A DNA stretch of 56,082 nt from an uncultured Flavobacteriaceae bacterium (GCA_947500585.1 CANMSN010000019.1:1-56082); one strand, 5' to 3'. Counted from the stretch's first letter, positions 1 through 8,228 are shown. Notes: generated from the sequence alone by a model not told the origin. Translations and numbers: made by a program.

Positions 1-21
1 CTATAAGATTCATAGAGCGCA

Positions 22-80
22 GCAAACGGTTCTCTTGTGTATGCTGCACATCCACGAACCTTATACTTTGCGGGTTAGGC
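22..80 (-). repeat. Imperfect inverted repeat, possible integron-type attC site
   Basis: Three nested arm pairs can be read directly: GCAAA (22-26) with TTTGC (67-71), GGTTC (28-32) with GAACC (56-60), and TGTG (36-39) with CACA (47-50). Just outside lies GTTAGGC (74-80), which fits the attC core GTTRRRY; read on the minus strand it is GCCTAAC, right after the stop codon of the hypothetical gene at 88. That arrangement (gene, then an imperfectly paired site of about 60 bases with bulges) is what integron cassettes look like. The opposite core RYYYAAC is not visible before the window edge, so the site is partial or degenerate. It could equally be a terminator hairpin. Confidence 0.35.
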
Positions 81-87
81 AATGTGT

Positions 88-738
88 TCATTTTTTGTAA
101 TCAACTGTTAAGGATTCAATTATCTTATCGATTGGGTGCATTTCAGCGTAATGTTCTATAGAACCTATATCAAATTTAAGAACAGAATTTTTTTCTGTCC
201 AAGCAATTATTCGATGTTCTTTTTGGTAACTCAATAAATGGGTTTTGTCAAACAAACTGATTTTATGATTGTTCTTTTTTAAGTTTTTGTATTTGACAAT
301 ATTATGAGAGTTTTCAATTCCCATTTCAGTAAGTTTATCTGTTATTGAGTCTAAAAACTGTTTTAAATCTTTAATAATAAGACAATGAGTACCGAATTTT
401 TTCATTCTCTTATCAATCCGATGAATTGATTTCCTTTTTAATAACAAAGTTGATATAGCGTAGGTGGAAAATATATTTCCTATATGTCCTTTATGATGTT
501 TTCTTAATTGAAAATTAGTACTGTTTAGTGTTATTGGGTTATTCGGGATTTTGAAAGTTAGTTTTCCATTTTTTATGTTTTCAACTTCAATAGTTCCTTC
601 GTAAATATCTCCAATTCCATCTTTTTCATAATTTTTGAACCATTGAATAGTGTTCATATAAATTTCTCCTTTTTTTAATAGGTTGTTTATATGCTCTTTT
701 TGTCCAAACTTTAATAAAAATACAACCTCAATGTTCAC
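88..738 (-). CDS. Hypothetical protein of a phage/cassette-associated type
   Basis: A 216-residue soluble protein without signal peptide or membrane segment. The N-terminal stretch reads KFGQKEH, then GEIYMNTIQWFKNYE and GDIYEG, a pattern I associate from memory with uncharacterised proteins in phages, islands and cassettes; no function is known to me. The GTG at 738 is the first possible start, because a TAA lies two codons before it. An inner ATG at 657 has a good Shine-Dalgarno sequence (AAAAAGGAG), unusual for this phylum, but starting there would remove the conserved N-terminal motif. The gene stands alone with no neighbour on its strand to the left. An attC-like repeat follows its stop codon, which supports acquisition as a cassette. 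Function unknown. Confidence 0.6.
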   Translation of the reverse strand: MNIEVVFLLKFGQKEHINNLLKKGEIYMNTIQWFKNYEKDGIGDIYEGTIEVENIKNGKLTFKIPNNPITLNSTNFQLRKHHKGHIGNIFSTYAISTLLLKRKSIHRIDKRMKKFGTHCLIIKDLKQFLDSITDKLTEMGIENSHNIVKYKNLKKNNHKISLFDKTHLLSYQKEHRIIAWTEKNSVLKFDIGSIEHYAEMHPIDKIIESLTVDYKK

Positions 739-817
739 TCCTTAATTAATCTATTTTTTAATGAACTGGCATGAATTTATATTTTTTTTCTGATAAAGTC
801 AAGTTTCTATCAAAAAC

Positions 818-848
818 AAAAACCACTATGCTATTGCAAAGTGGTTTT
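818..848 (-). terminator. Rho-independent terminator of the 901-1527 gene
   Basis: AAAACCACT (819-827) pairs perfectly with AGTGGTTTT (840-848) around a 12-base loop. On the minus strand the stem is followed by a T-rich tail. It sits about 50 bases past the stop codon of the minus-strand membrane protein gene. Confidence 0.75.
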
Positions 849-900
849 AAAATTTTTGATAATTATTTTTTAAGTTATTGAATAACTTATTAAAGCACTC

Positions 901-1527
901 TTACTTTCCTTTCTTCTGTTTATTAATTTCGTCTTGTAATTGACGTCTTACTTTTTGTTCGCGTTCTAAAGCTGTTTTTCTGTGCTCTTCAAATTCTTCT
1001 TCAATTTCAGCAAGAGCGTATTTTGCTTTCTTAGTAATTGTATTGCTATTTTTAAACTTATAAATAAAGAAAAGCAATAATGCTAATAATCCAGCAATAA
1101 TAGTCCACATAAGTACATTGTAGCTCGTTTTGCTCATTTGCATACCAAGTAGCGACATACTATTTTTTTCAGCATTGGTATTATCTAAACTAGTTTGTGT
1201 GTTAGTAAGACTAGCCTTTAAATCTGTAATTTCTTTTGCTTGAGTTTTTACTACAGCTTGTGTTGCAGACAAATCTTTATGTACCGTTTTTAAAGAATCT
1301 ATAGTGTGAGCTCTTAACGTAAGAATCATGCTTCGTTTTACAGCTTCATACATTTGACCATTAGTACCTCTAAAATCACCTGATTTTCTTAATATATAAT
1401 CAAATTTTTCATCAATTGTACCATCGCTCAGCGAGCGATTATCTTCTTGAGTTGTAGTTTGTGCAAAGGATGTTTGTGAAATAGTAAGCAGAGAGATTAT
1501 GATGCTTAGGTATTTAATAAATTTCAT
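901..1527 (-). CDS. Exported coiled-coil, single-pass membrane protein
   Basis: 208 residues with four recognisable parts: an N-terminal signal peptide ending in SFAQ (about residue 23); a periplasmic region; a predicted coiled coil (about 78-122) in which Q, K, T and N recur; and one membrane segment (about 139-157, LMWTIIAGLLALLLFFIYKF). The cytoplasmic tail is highly charged and rich in E, K and R. The protein has no methyltransferase fold, although I recall that similar flavobacterial proteins are often labelled tRNA (guanine-N1)-methyltransferase in databases, which looks wrong. It is a single-gene unit with its own terminator at 818-848. A structural or scaffold role at the inner membrane is a guess. 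Confidence 0.75.
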   Translation of the reverse strand: MKFIKYLSIIISLLTISQTSFAQTTTQEDNRSLSDGTIDEKFDYILRKSGDFRGTNGQMYEAVKRSMILTLRAHTIDSLKTVHKDLSATQAVVKTQAKEITDLKASLTNTQTSLDNTNAEKNSMSLLGMQMSKTSYNVLMWTIIAGLLALLLFFIYKFKNSNTITKKAKYALAEIEEEFEEHRKTALEREQKVRRQLQDEINKQKKGK

Positions 1528-1611
1528 TTAAAATTAATTTAAAAATTGGTTGTATTTGGTTTTACGAAGTTATAAAAAATATTTACTAAAATAAGATATT
1601 TATATTTAATA

Positions 1612-1633
1612 AAAGCTCCATAAAAATGAGCTT
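1612..1633 (-). terminator. Probable terminator of gapA
   Basis: AAGCTC (1613-1618) and GAGCTT (1628-1633) form a short stem with a nine-base loop. Read on the minus strand the stem is followed by TTTATT. It lies about 45 bases beyond the gapA stop codon. The stem is short, so confidence is moderate. Confidence 0.5.
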
Positions 1634-1675
1634 AATTTAAATACGATTTAACTTTTAATTTGGACGACTTTTGTA

Positions 1676-3124
1676 TTAATAGTAAGTATAACGCCTAACC
1701 TTAGCAATATATTTTGCAAGTCTAATAACTTGATGGCTATAACCATATTCGTTATCATACCAAATATATAGAATGATATTTTTTCCATCTTTACGTACAA
1801 TTGTAGCTTTACTATCATAAATAGATGGAGCAGAACTTCCAACAATATCACTAGAAACTAGTTCATCGCTTAGTTCATATTTTATTTGCTCTACTAAATC
1901 ACCTTCTAAAGCATATTTTTTTAAAATAGTATTCACACTATTAAGCGTTGTTTTGGTTTTTAACTCTAAGTTTAAAATGGCTAACGACCCATTAGGCACA
2001 GGAACACGAATAGCATTAGAGGTTAATTTACCTTCCAAACTAGGTAACGCTTTAGAAACGGCACTTCCAGCACCAGTTTCGGTAATTACCATGTTTAATG
2101 CAGCAGCACGACCACGACGGTATTTGTTATGAAAATTATCGACTAAATTTTGATCATTTGTATAAGCATGAATCGTTTCTAAATGACCGCTTTTTACACC
2201 AAAAGAATCTTCAATAGCTTTTAATACTGGCGTAATGGCATTAGTTGTACAAGATGCAGCTGAGAAAATATCAACTTTGTCTGGGTTATTTTCATGGTGG
2301 TTAACTCCGTAAACAATATTTGGGACTCCTTTTCCTGGCGCTGTTAATAATACCTTATCCACACCTTTTGATAATAAATGTCTACTCAAAGCTTCTTTAT
2401 CTCGAAAAGCACCTGTATTATCAATTACTAAAGCGTTTCTTATATGGTATTTTGTGTAATCTATATCTTCTGGAGCATTGGCCGAAATTATATTTACGGT
2501 AGTACCATTTATAATTAATGCATTCTTTTTCTCATCAACAGAAACGGTACCTGAAAAATCACCGTGAACAGAATCATTTCGCAATAATGAAGCTCTTTTT
2601 TCAAGAATTTTGGCATCAATATGTCCGCGAGTTACAATAGCTCGCAAACGTAATTGACTTCCTTTTCCTGTTCGTGCCATAAGTTCACGGGCGACTAAGC
2701 GTCCAATTCTACCAAAACCATAAAGCACAACATCTTTGGGTTCTATTTGTCCATTTTTATTGGCATCTTTTAATTTTGATGATACAAATGCAGTAACATT
2801 ATTGTGTTTGTTATCTTCTAAATGATATTCGTAAGTAAGTTTTCCAATATCAAGTTTTGCTGGCGGAATGTTTAATGTTTTTATAGCTTGTGCAATTTCT
2901 ACTGAGTCGAAAATAGAAATTGGTTTTTGTACAAATTTACCAGCATATTCATGTAAGTTTAATATCTGGCTAACATTTCTATCAATTAATTGGTTTCTAA
3001 AAAGAACCAATTCAATGGAACTGTCGTACCAGAGGTCGCTTATAATTTTAATAAATTCTACTGAAGCTCTTCTACGGTCTGCTTGAAAAGCCAATTCGTT
3101 TTCATAAGTCTTGTTAAAACTCAT
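1676..3124 (-). CDS. gap: Glyceraldehyde-3-phosphate dehydrogenase, long form
   Basis: Converts glyceraldehyde-3-phosphate, NAD(P)+ and phosphate to 1,3-bisphosphoglycerate in the cytoplasm. The canonical domain begins only near residue 131: VVLYGFGRIGRLVARELM is the nucleotide-binding motif, and SAASCTTNAITPVL carries the catalytic cysteine (C292), followed by HAYTNDQ. With 482 residues it is roughly 145 longer than classic GapA. The extra part is an N-terminal extension that resembles no catalytic domain I know, and I recall the long form as typical of Bacteroidota. The start was set at the ATG at 3124 (MSFNKTYENE), not at the TTG two codons upstream. The gene is monocistronic, between the htrA terminator and a short stem-loop at 1613. 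Its direction (glycolytic or gluconeogenic) cannot be told from sequence. Confidence 0.95.
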   Translation of the reverse strand: MSFNKTYENELAFQADRRRASVEFIKIISDLWYDSSIELVLFRNQLIDRNVSQILNLHEYAGKFVQKPISIFDSVEIAQAIKTLNIPPAKLDIGKLTYEYHLEDNKHNNVTAFVSSKLKDANKNGQIEPKDVVLYGFGRIGRLVARELMARTGKGSQLRLRAIVTRGHIDAKILEKRASLLRNDSVHGDFSGTVSVDEKKNALIINGTTVNIISANAPEDIDYTKYHIRNALVIDNTGAFRDKEALSRHLLSKGVDKVLLTAPGKGVPNIVYGVNHHENNPDKVDIFSAASCTTNAITPVLKAIEDSFGVKSGHLETIHAYTNDQNLVDNFHNKYRRGRAAALNMVITETGAGSAVSKALPSLEGKLTSNAIRVPVPNGSLAILNLELKTKTTLNSVNTILKKYALEGDLVEQIKYELSDELVSSDIVGSSAPSIYDSKATIVRKDGKNIILYIWYDNEYGYSHQVIRLAKYIAKVRRYTYY

Positions 3125-3207
3125 AGGCAAGATAGTTTGATTTTATGTTTTATATTTTTCAAAAATACCATATTTCAAACGTTTTCGTAGTGTATTTTGT
3201 CGAAAAA

Positions 3208-3244
3208 AATAAACCCCAAAAAAAATTATTTTTTTGGGGTTTAT
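3208..3244 (-). terminator. Strong terminator of htrA
   Basis: AAACCCCAAAAAAA (3211-3224) and TTTTTTTGGGGTTT (3229-3242) are perfectly complementary, with flanking T/A pairs lengthening the stem. It sits 22 bases past the htrA stop codon and has A and T tracts on both sides, so it could stop transcription from either direction. It lies about 85 bases upstream of the gap start and separates the two minus-strand genes. Confidence 0.85.
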
Positions 3245-3264
3245 AAGGTTTTGAAGAATCTGTT

Positions 3265-4686
3265 TTATTTAAAAAGTACTTCCTTTTTCTCTCCTCTAGT
3301 ATTGATATATTCTAATTTTTTAATTTTATCCATCATATCATCACCATATTTATCCTTCAATTTATTTACATCTTGAATAGATTCTAATTTAGTATCGTTA
3401 ATTCCAGTAATAATATAACCTTCATTTATACCCAAATTTGAATACAACCATTTGTTCTTAGTATCTTTAACCATAACACCATAATCAGTACCATATGCCT
3501 CTTTAATACTGTCAGATAAATCTTGAAGTTCCATTTTCATAAAATTAACAGAGAATATTTCGGGGTTTGTTAAAGTTACACTTACTGTTTGTATTTTACC
3601 ATCTCTTAATAATTCTACTTTTACTACGTCATTTGGACGTTTCGTTTTTATGTAGCCACTTAAATCTTCAAATTTAGATACTTCAATATTATCAAGCTTT
3701 TTAATGATATCATTTTCTTTTATGTTAGCTTTTTCAGCTCCAGAGTTCTTAATTACTTCGGATACAACAACACCTTCTGAATATGTAACACCCATTTCTT
3801 TTGCAACTTCACTATTAAAAGTACCACCTATTATTCCTAAAACACCATTTTGTACATTACCATACTCCATGATATCTTCAACTACTTTGCGTGCTATATT
3901 ACTAGGCACAGCAAATGAATAGCCAATATAAGAACCTGTTTGAGAGGAAATAGCAGTATTAATACCAATAAGTTCTCCATTTGTGTTTACTAAAGCACCA
4001 CCTGAGTTACCTGGGTTTACAGCAGCATCAGTTTGAATAAAAGTGTGCGTATTACCATCACCTCCATCTGGTGTGATATTTCTAGATTTTGCACTTATAA
4101 TACCCGCAGTAACTGTAGATGTTAAGTTAAAAGGGTTGCCAACTGCTAAAACCCATTCGCCTATTTTTGCATTATCAGAATCTCCAAAAGTTACAAAAGG
4201 CAATTCTTCATCTGGTTCTATTTTTAAAAGCGCAATATCTGTTTTTGGGTCGCTTCCTATTATAGTAGCCTCATAAGTTTTATTATTGTTTAACGTAACT
4301 GATAGTTTGTCTGAATTATTTATAACATGATTATTTGTAATAATGTAACCATCTGAATTTATAATAACTCCAGAGCCAGTTCCTAATTGATATTGGGGTT
4401 GGCTTTTTCCATAAAAAAAGGCTTCTAATGGGTTTTGATTTCTTGAAATACTTAAATTTTTAACATGCACTACAGCATTTACAGTATTTTCTGCAGCTAT
4501 TGTAAAATTTGGATTCTCAGCAGTTTTAAATAAGTTGCTAACATTATTCGTTGGTAAAAATGTTGGAGTATCATTATTTGACGCTACAAATACAGTATTC
4601 TTTTTTTCTAAAAAGAGTTTGTACGCACCAAGGGTTAAAATGCCACCTAATGCCGAAACAAATACTAATGTTAAAATCTTCTTCAT
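3265..4686 (-). CDS. degP: HtrA/DegP-family periplasmic serine protease
   Basis: Envelope quality-control protease that degrades misfolded exported proteins. An N-terminal hydrophobic segment (residues 4-20) exports or anchors it. The trypsin-like domain has the full catalytic triad: H120 (ITNNHVI), D150 (KTDIALLKI) and S228 (NPGNSGGAL). Two PDZ regions follow, the first near 280-370 (GVVVSEVIKNSGAEKANIKENDII) and a second, more divergent one near 400-465 (GYIITGINDTKLESIQDV). Its 473 residues are normal for DegP/DegQ. The gene is monocistronic with a strong terminator. Upstream lie four TTAAC copies at 10-12 base intervals (4751-4788), the same motif as in front of the histidine kinase at 33732, which suggests envelope-stress control. 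Whether it is DegP- or DegQ-like in function cannot be decided. Confidence 0.95.
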   Translation of the reverse strand: MKKILTLVFVSALGGILTLGAYKLFLEKKNTVFVASNNDTPTFLPTNNVSNLFKTAENPNFTIAAENTVNAVVHVKNLSISRNQNPLEAFFYGKSQPQYQLGTGSGVIINSDGYIITNNHVINNSDKLSVTLNNNKTYEATIIGSDPKTDIALLKIEPDEELPFVTFGDSDNAKIGEWVLAVGNPFNLTSTVTAGIISAKSRNITPDGGDGNTHTFIQTDAAVNPGNSGGALVNTNGELIGINTAISSQTGSYIGYSFAVPSNIARKVVEDIMEYGNVQNGVLGIIGGTFNSEVAKEMGVTYSEGVVVSEVIKNSGAEKANIKENDIIKKLDNIEVSKFEDLSGYIKTKRPNDVVKVELLRDGKIQTVSVTLTNPEIFSVNFMKMELQDLSDSIKEAYGTDYGVMVKDTKNKWLYSNLGINEGYIITGINDTKLESIQDVNKLKDKYGDDMMDKIKKLEYINTRGEKKEVLFK

Positions 4687-4739
4687 AATTTTTCAGTTTA
4701 AGTTTTATTAACGATTAAAATTAATTAATTATTGAGTTG

Positions 4740-4788
4740 CAAATCTTCTTTTAACGATTTTTAACTTCTATTTTAACGACTATTTAAC
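4740..4788 (-). promoter_or_regulatory. Phased GTTAAA repeats and -7-like box upstream of htrA
   Basis: On the minus strand GTTAAA/GTTAAAA occurs four times. The plus-strand TTAAC cores begin at 4751, 4761, 4773 and 4784, so the spacing is 10, 12 and 11 bases, one helical turn each. A further TTAAC lies at 4708. Directly downstream is AAGATTTG (4740-4747), one mismatch from the Bacteroidota -7 box TAnnTTTG. Tandem sites on one face of the helix next to the promoter are typical of OmpR-family activators. The assignment is inference. Confidence 0.5.
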
Positions 4789-4850
4789 AATCCGAAAAAC
4801 AGTTTTTATAACGCTTTCTTCAACACTTTGTTCAAGTTTCCATTGAAATT

Positions 4851-4901
4851 GTCATTCCTGCTTGATCACTAAGCGAAGTCGAAGTGAAAGCTGGAATCTA
4901 A
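4851..4901 (+). repeat. Dispersed palindromic (REP-like) repeat, copy 1
   Basis: The core CACTAAGCGAAGTCGAAGTG (4867-4886) matches a second copy at 9010-9029 at 19 of 20 bases, and both copies are framed by GTCATTC and GGAATCTAA. ATTCC and GGAAT pair as outer arms, and CACT with AGTG as inner arms. Short intergenic palindromes of this kind are, from memory, common across Flavobacteriaceae genomes. This one lies between the divergent htrA and dapF promoters. Confidence 0.75.
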
Positions 4902-4939
4902 GCAAAGGAATATTGACTAAAATATTCCTTTACTATTTA

Positions 4940-4947
4940 TATATTTG
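4940..4947 (+). promoter_or_regulatory. Candidate -7 box of the dapF operon
   Basis: TATATTTG fits the Bacteroidota -7 consensus TAnnTTTG and ends only nine bases before the dapF ATG, implying a very short leader. A TTG at 4913-4915 is the nearest -33 candidate, but its 24-base spacer is too long. This is moderate evidence only. Confidence 0.4.
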
Positions 4948-4956
4948 TGCTTTATT

Positions 4957-5730
4957 ATGCAACAGACTTTTTATAAATATCAAGGAACAGGAAATGATTT
5001 TGTGATGATTGATAATCGTCAACAAACATTCAACAAAAAAGATACCAAACACATTGCATTTTTATGTGACAGACGTTTTGGCATAGGTGCTGACGGACTT
5101 ATTTTATTAGAAAATCATCCAGATTTAGATTTTAGAATGGTGTATTACAATGCTGATGGAAATGAAAGTTCCATGTGTGGTAATGGTGGACGCTGTTTGG
5201 TCGCCTTTGCAAAACAGTTAGGAGTTATAAATAATAAGACTGTTTTTGAAGCCATTGATGGTTTGCATCATGCCACAATTGAAAATGATATTGTAAAGCT
5301 TCAAATGCTAGATGTTGATTTGATTGAGAAACATGAGAACCATACTTTTCTTAATACAGGTTCGCCTCACCATGTGCAATTTGAAGATAATATTGATAAT
5401 TTTGATGTTAAAACGAAAGGAGCCAAAATTAGGTTCGGTAAGCCATATAACGAAGCTGGAAGTAATGTTAATTTTGTAAAGAAACTATCAGATTCTAGTT
5501 TTAGAGTTAGGACTTACGAACGCGGCGTAGAAGATGAAACTTTGTCATGTGGTACAGGAGTTACAGCTGTGGCATTGGCTATGCATGCCATTAATGAAAC
5601 TAAAAGTACACTTATAAATTTAGAAGTTGAAGGTGGTGAATTACAAGTATCATTTAGCGTTCAAAATGGCTCATATACTAATGTGTGGCTTATTGGTGCT
5701 GCGAAATATGTTTACAAAGGCACTATATGA
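4957..5730 (+). CDS. dapF: Diaminopimelate epimerase
   Basis: Interconverts LL- and meso-diaminopimelate, the last step before meso-DAP enters lysine or peptidoglycan synthesis. Both catalytic cysteines are present: C74 in NESSMCGNGGRC and C198 in ETLSCGTGVTAVAL. The KYQGTGNDFVMID start motif is also typical. The product has 257 residues, a normal length. The ATG at 4957 is preferred over the TTG at 4945, which overlaps the -7 box. The gene heads an operon with an acetyltransferase (ATGA overlap), mltG and a DUF2279 gene. dapA, another step of the same pathway, is at 24068 in this window. Confidence 0.97.
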   Translation: MQQTFYKYQGTGNDFVMIDNRQQTFNKKDTKHIAFLCDRRFGIGADGLILLENHPDLDFRMVYYNADGNESSMCGNGGRCLVAFAKQLGVINNKTVFEAIDGLHHATIENDIVKLQMLDVDLIEKHENHTFLNTGSPHHVQFEDNIDNFDVKTKGAKIRFGKPYNEAGSNVNFVKKLSDSSFRVRTYERGVEDETLSCGTGVTAVALAMHAINETKSTLINLEVEGGELQVSFSVQNGSYTNVWLIGAAKYVYKGTI

Positions 5731-6251
5731 TAACTCTAAAAGGTGAACATATATACTTACGTGCTTTAGAGCCAGAAGATTTGGAGTTTATTCATACTAT
5801 TGAAAACGATGAAACTATTTGGGAAATTAGCAACACACAAACACCATATTCTAAATACTTAATAAAGCAATATTTAGAACAAGCTCACAAAGATATTTTT
5901 GAAGTAAAACAATTACGACTTGTCATTTCAAGTTATAAAAACGAACCTTTAGGATTGATTGATATTTTCGATTTCGATTTTAAAAATAAAAGGGCAGGAG
6001 TTGGTCTTTTAGTAAATAACCCTAATGCCAGAAATAAGGGGTATGGTAGTGAAGCTTTAGGATTATTAATAAATTACTGCTTTAAGTATTTAGATTTACA
6101 TCAACTATACTGCAATATATCTGAAGAGAACGAAGCTAGTATAAATCTGTTTAGCAAACAAGGTTTTAAACAAATTGGACTTAAAGAAGAATGGAACTAT
6201 GTTAATGGTTCTTATAAAAACGAATATTTATTTCAGCTTATAAATAATTAA
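5727..6251 (+). CDS. GNAT-family N-acetyltransferase (RimJ/RimL-like)
   Basis: A 174-residue acetyltransferase that would move an acetyl group from acetyl-CoA to an amine; the substrate is unknown. The N-terminus LKGEHIYLRALEPEDLEFI and the acetyl-CoA loop NPNARNKGYGSEALGLLINYCF are characteristic of the RimJ/RimL group, which includes ribosomal-protein and small-molecule acetylases. The ATG at 5727 overlaps the dapF stop as ATGA, indicating coupled translation, and the stop directly abuts the mltG ATG. Its place in a peptidoglycan-centred operon hints at a cell-wall or general modification role, but nothing in the sequence proves it. Confidence 0.85.
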   Translation: MITLKGEHIYLRALEPEDLEFIHTIENDETIWEISNTQTPYSKYLIKQYLEQAHKDIFEVKQLRLVISSYKNEPLGLIDIFDFDFKNKRAGVGLLVNNPNARNKGYGSEALGLLINYCFKYLDLHQLYCNISEENEASINLFSKQGFKQIGLKEEWNYVNGSYKNEYLFQLINN

Positions 6252-7295
6252 ATGTACATAAAAAAAATACTTTGGGCTATTGCCATTATTGGGTTAATTG
6301 TAGCAGCTTATTTTGCAAATTTTGTTTACAAAGCGATGTTAAAACCAAATACAGCTTTTAACAATGAGGAGGCTTATATTTATATTGCTTCAACAGATAC
6401 ATATGATGATGTTAGAACTCAATTAGAACCCTTATTAAATGATATTGATTCTTTTGATGACTTAGCTGAAAGAAAACAATATGTAAATTATGTTAAACCT
6501 GGTAAGTATGCCATAAAAAAAGGTATGACTAATAATGACATTATTAATTCTATTAGAAGTAATAATCTGCAAATAAGAGTATCTTTTAATAACCAAAGTA
6601 CATTAGAACGACTAGCAGGAAGAATCTCAAAAGATATTGAAGCCGATAGTGTTTCCATATTAAACGCTGTGCGTGATAAAACGTTTTTAGAAGATAATGG
6701 TTTTAATGAAGCAACAGCTCTGGGGATGTATTTACCAAATAGTTATCAGTTTTTCTGGAATACATCTGCTGAAGAATTTAGAGCTAGAATGTTGAAGGAA
6801 TATAAACGTTTTTGGAATGCTAGTAGAATAAAAAAATCTCAAGATATAGGTTTATCCTCTAATCAAGTCATAGCTTTAGCATCTATAGTTTATGAAGAAT
6901 CTAAAGCAGCTAGTGAACAGCCTAGAATAGCAGGGGTTTATATGAATAGGTTACGAATTGGTATGCCACTTCAAGCAGACCCAACATTAAAATTTGCTGC
7001 GTATAAGCTTCCTGAATATAAGAACACAGTTATTAAACGCGTTTTGAATATCCATAAAGAGATTGAATCTCCCTATAACACATATAAAAATAGAGGATTA
7101 CCCCCAGGACTTATAGCAATGCCCGATATTTCAGCCATTGATGCTGTTTTAAATTATGAAAAGCATAAATACCTATATTTTGCTGCAGATGCTAAACGTT
7201 TTGGTTTTCATAAGTTTGCTAAAACCTTGGCGCAACATAATGTAAATGCTAGGGAATATCAACGGTATTTGTCATCTCAAGGTATAAATAAATAG
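6252..7295 (+). CDS. mltG: Endolytic murein transglycosylase MltG
   Basis: Inner-membrane lytic transglycosylase that cuts nascent glycan strands and so sets their length. Residues 5-22 form the N-terminal membrane anchor. The YceG domain follows, with a LysM-like part (about 45-105: VKPGKYAIKKGMTNNDIINSI) and the catalytic part containing ALASIVYEES, where E216 aligns with the conserved glutamate, then MNRLRIGMPLQADPTL and YNTYKNRGLPPGLI. 347 residues is normal. It begins on the base after the acetyltransferase stop and ends overlapping the next start by one base, so the four genes are read as one unit. Confidence 0.95.
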   Translation: MYIKKILWAIAIIGLIVAAYFANFVYKAMLKPNTAFNNEEAYIYIASTDTYDDVRTQLEPLLNDIDSFDDLAERKQYVNYVKPGKYAIKKGMTNNDIINSIRSNNLQIRVSFNNQSTLERLAGRISKDIEADSVSILNAVRDKTFLEDNGFNEATALGMYLPNSYQFFWNTSAEEFRARMLKEYKRFWNASRIKKSQDIGLSSNQVIALASIVYEESKAASEQPRIAGVYMNRLRIGMPLQADPTLKFAAYKLPEYKNTVIKRVLNIHKEIESPYNTYKNRGLPPGLIAMPDISAIDAVLNYEKHKYLYFAADAKRFGFHKFAKTLAQHNVNAREYQRYLSSQGINK

Positions 7296-8206
7296 TGAAT
7301 TCTTCGAGGTTAAAATATACGCTGTTTTGTATTTTAATCTCATCTTTATCGTATTCACAATCTAAGTTAAATTCTTTTTTAACACCTAGCGATACTTTAA
7401 ATAAGCCTAGACGAAACGCTGTGTTAGTTTCTGAAGCATCAGTTGCAGGACTTACCTTAATTGGATTAAATGAACTTTGGTATAAAGATTTTGAGCGTTC
7501 TAAATTTCAATTTGTAAACGATAATAATGAATGGCTCCAAATGGATAAAATAGGGCATGTGTTTTCATCTTATCAAATGGGGCGTTTTGGAGCAAGTTTA
7601 CTTAATTGGAGCGGCGTGAGTAAAAAGAATCAATTAATTTATGGAGCAACATTAGGTTTTGGATTTTTAACCGCAGTAGAAGTGTTGGATGGTTATTCTA
7701 AAGAATGGGGTTTTTCTTGGGGCGATATGTTGGCAAATGCATCAGGTACTGGCTTGTATATTGGACAAGAATTATTATGGAAAGAGCAACGAATTGCCTT
7801 AAAGTTCTCTTTTCATCAAACAAAATACGCAGATTTAAATCCTAGTAAGTTAGGTGAAACAACTTTAGAACAGGTTTTAAAAGACTATAACGGTCAAACC
7901 TATTGGCTTAGTTTTAACTTACATGCTTTTTTTAAAGAAAGTAAAATTCCTAAATGGCTAAACTTAGCTATAGGCTATGGAGGTGAAGGGATGCTTTCAG
8001 GCTCAAAAGTTATTGACAATCAAGTGTTAACAAGTTATTCGCGCTATAGGCAGTACTATTTAAGTTTTGATTTAAATTTGAATGCTATTAAAACAAACTC
8101 AATGTTTTTAAAGTCTATTTTTAGCGTTTTTAACATGATAAAAATACCTTTTCCAGCATTAGAATTTAATAAAAATGGAGCTGTTTTTCATCTATTCTAC
8201 AACTAA
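7295..8206 (+). CDS. DUF2279 (YfiM-like) predicted envelope protein
   Basis: 303 residues beginning at a GTG inside TAGTG, overlapping mltG by one base. The N-terminus is a signal peptide (SLSYSQ, cleavage about residue 20). The conserved core has MDKIGHVFSSYQMGRFGA, where a histidine follows DK, and GFSWGDMLANASGTGLYIGQ; these fit DUF2279, whose members are predicted periplasmic or outer-membrane proteins of unknown function. Short hydrophobic stretches alternate with polar ones in the second half, so it may be partly membrane-embedded. It is the last gene of the dapF-mltG operon, pointing to envelope work. Confidence 0.8.
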   Translation: MNSSRLKYTLFCILISSLSYSQSKLNSFLTPSDTLNKPRRNAVLVSEASVAGLTLIGLNELWYKDFERSKFQFVNDNNEWLQMDKIGHVFSSYQMGRFGASLLNWSGVSKKNQLIYGATLGFGFLTAVEVLDGYSKEWGFSWGDMLANASGTGLYIGQELLWKEQRIALKFSFHQTKYADLNPSKLGETTLEQVLKDYNGQTYWLSFNLHAFFKESKIPKWLNLAIGYGGEGMLSGSKVIDNQVLTSYSRYRQYYLSFDLNLNAIKTNSMFLKSIFSVFNMIKIPFPALEFNKNGAVFHLFYN

Positions 8207-8228
8207 AATAAGTAGTTAAACGAGTAAT

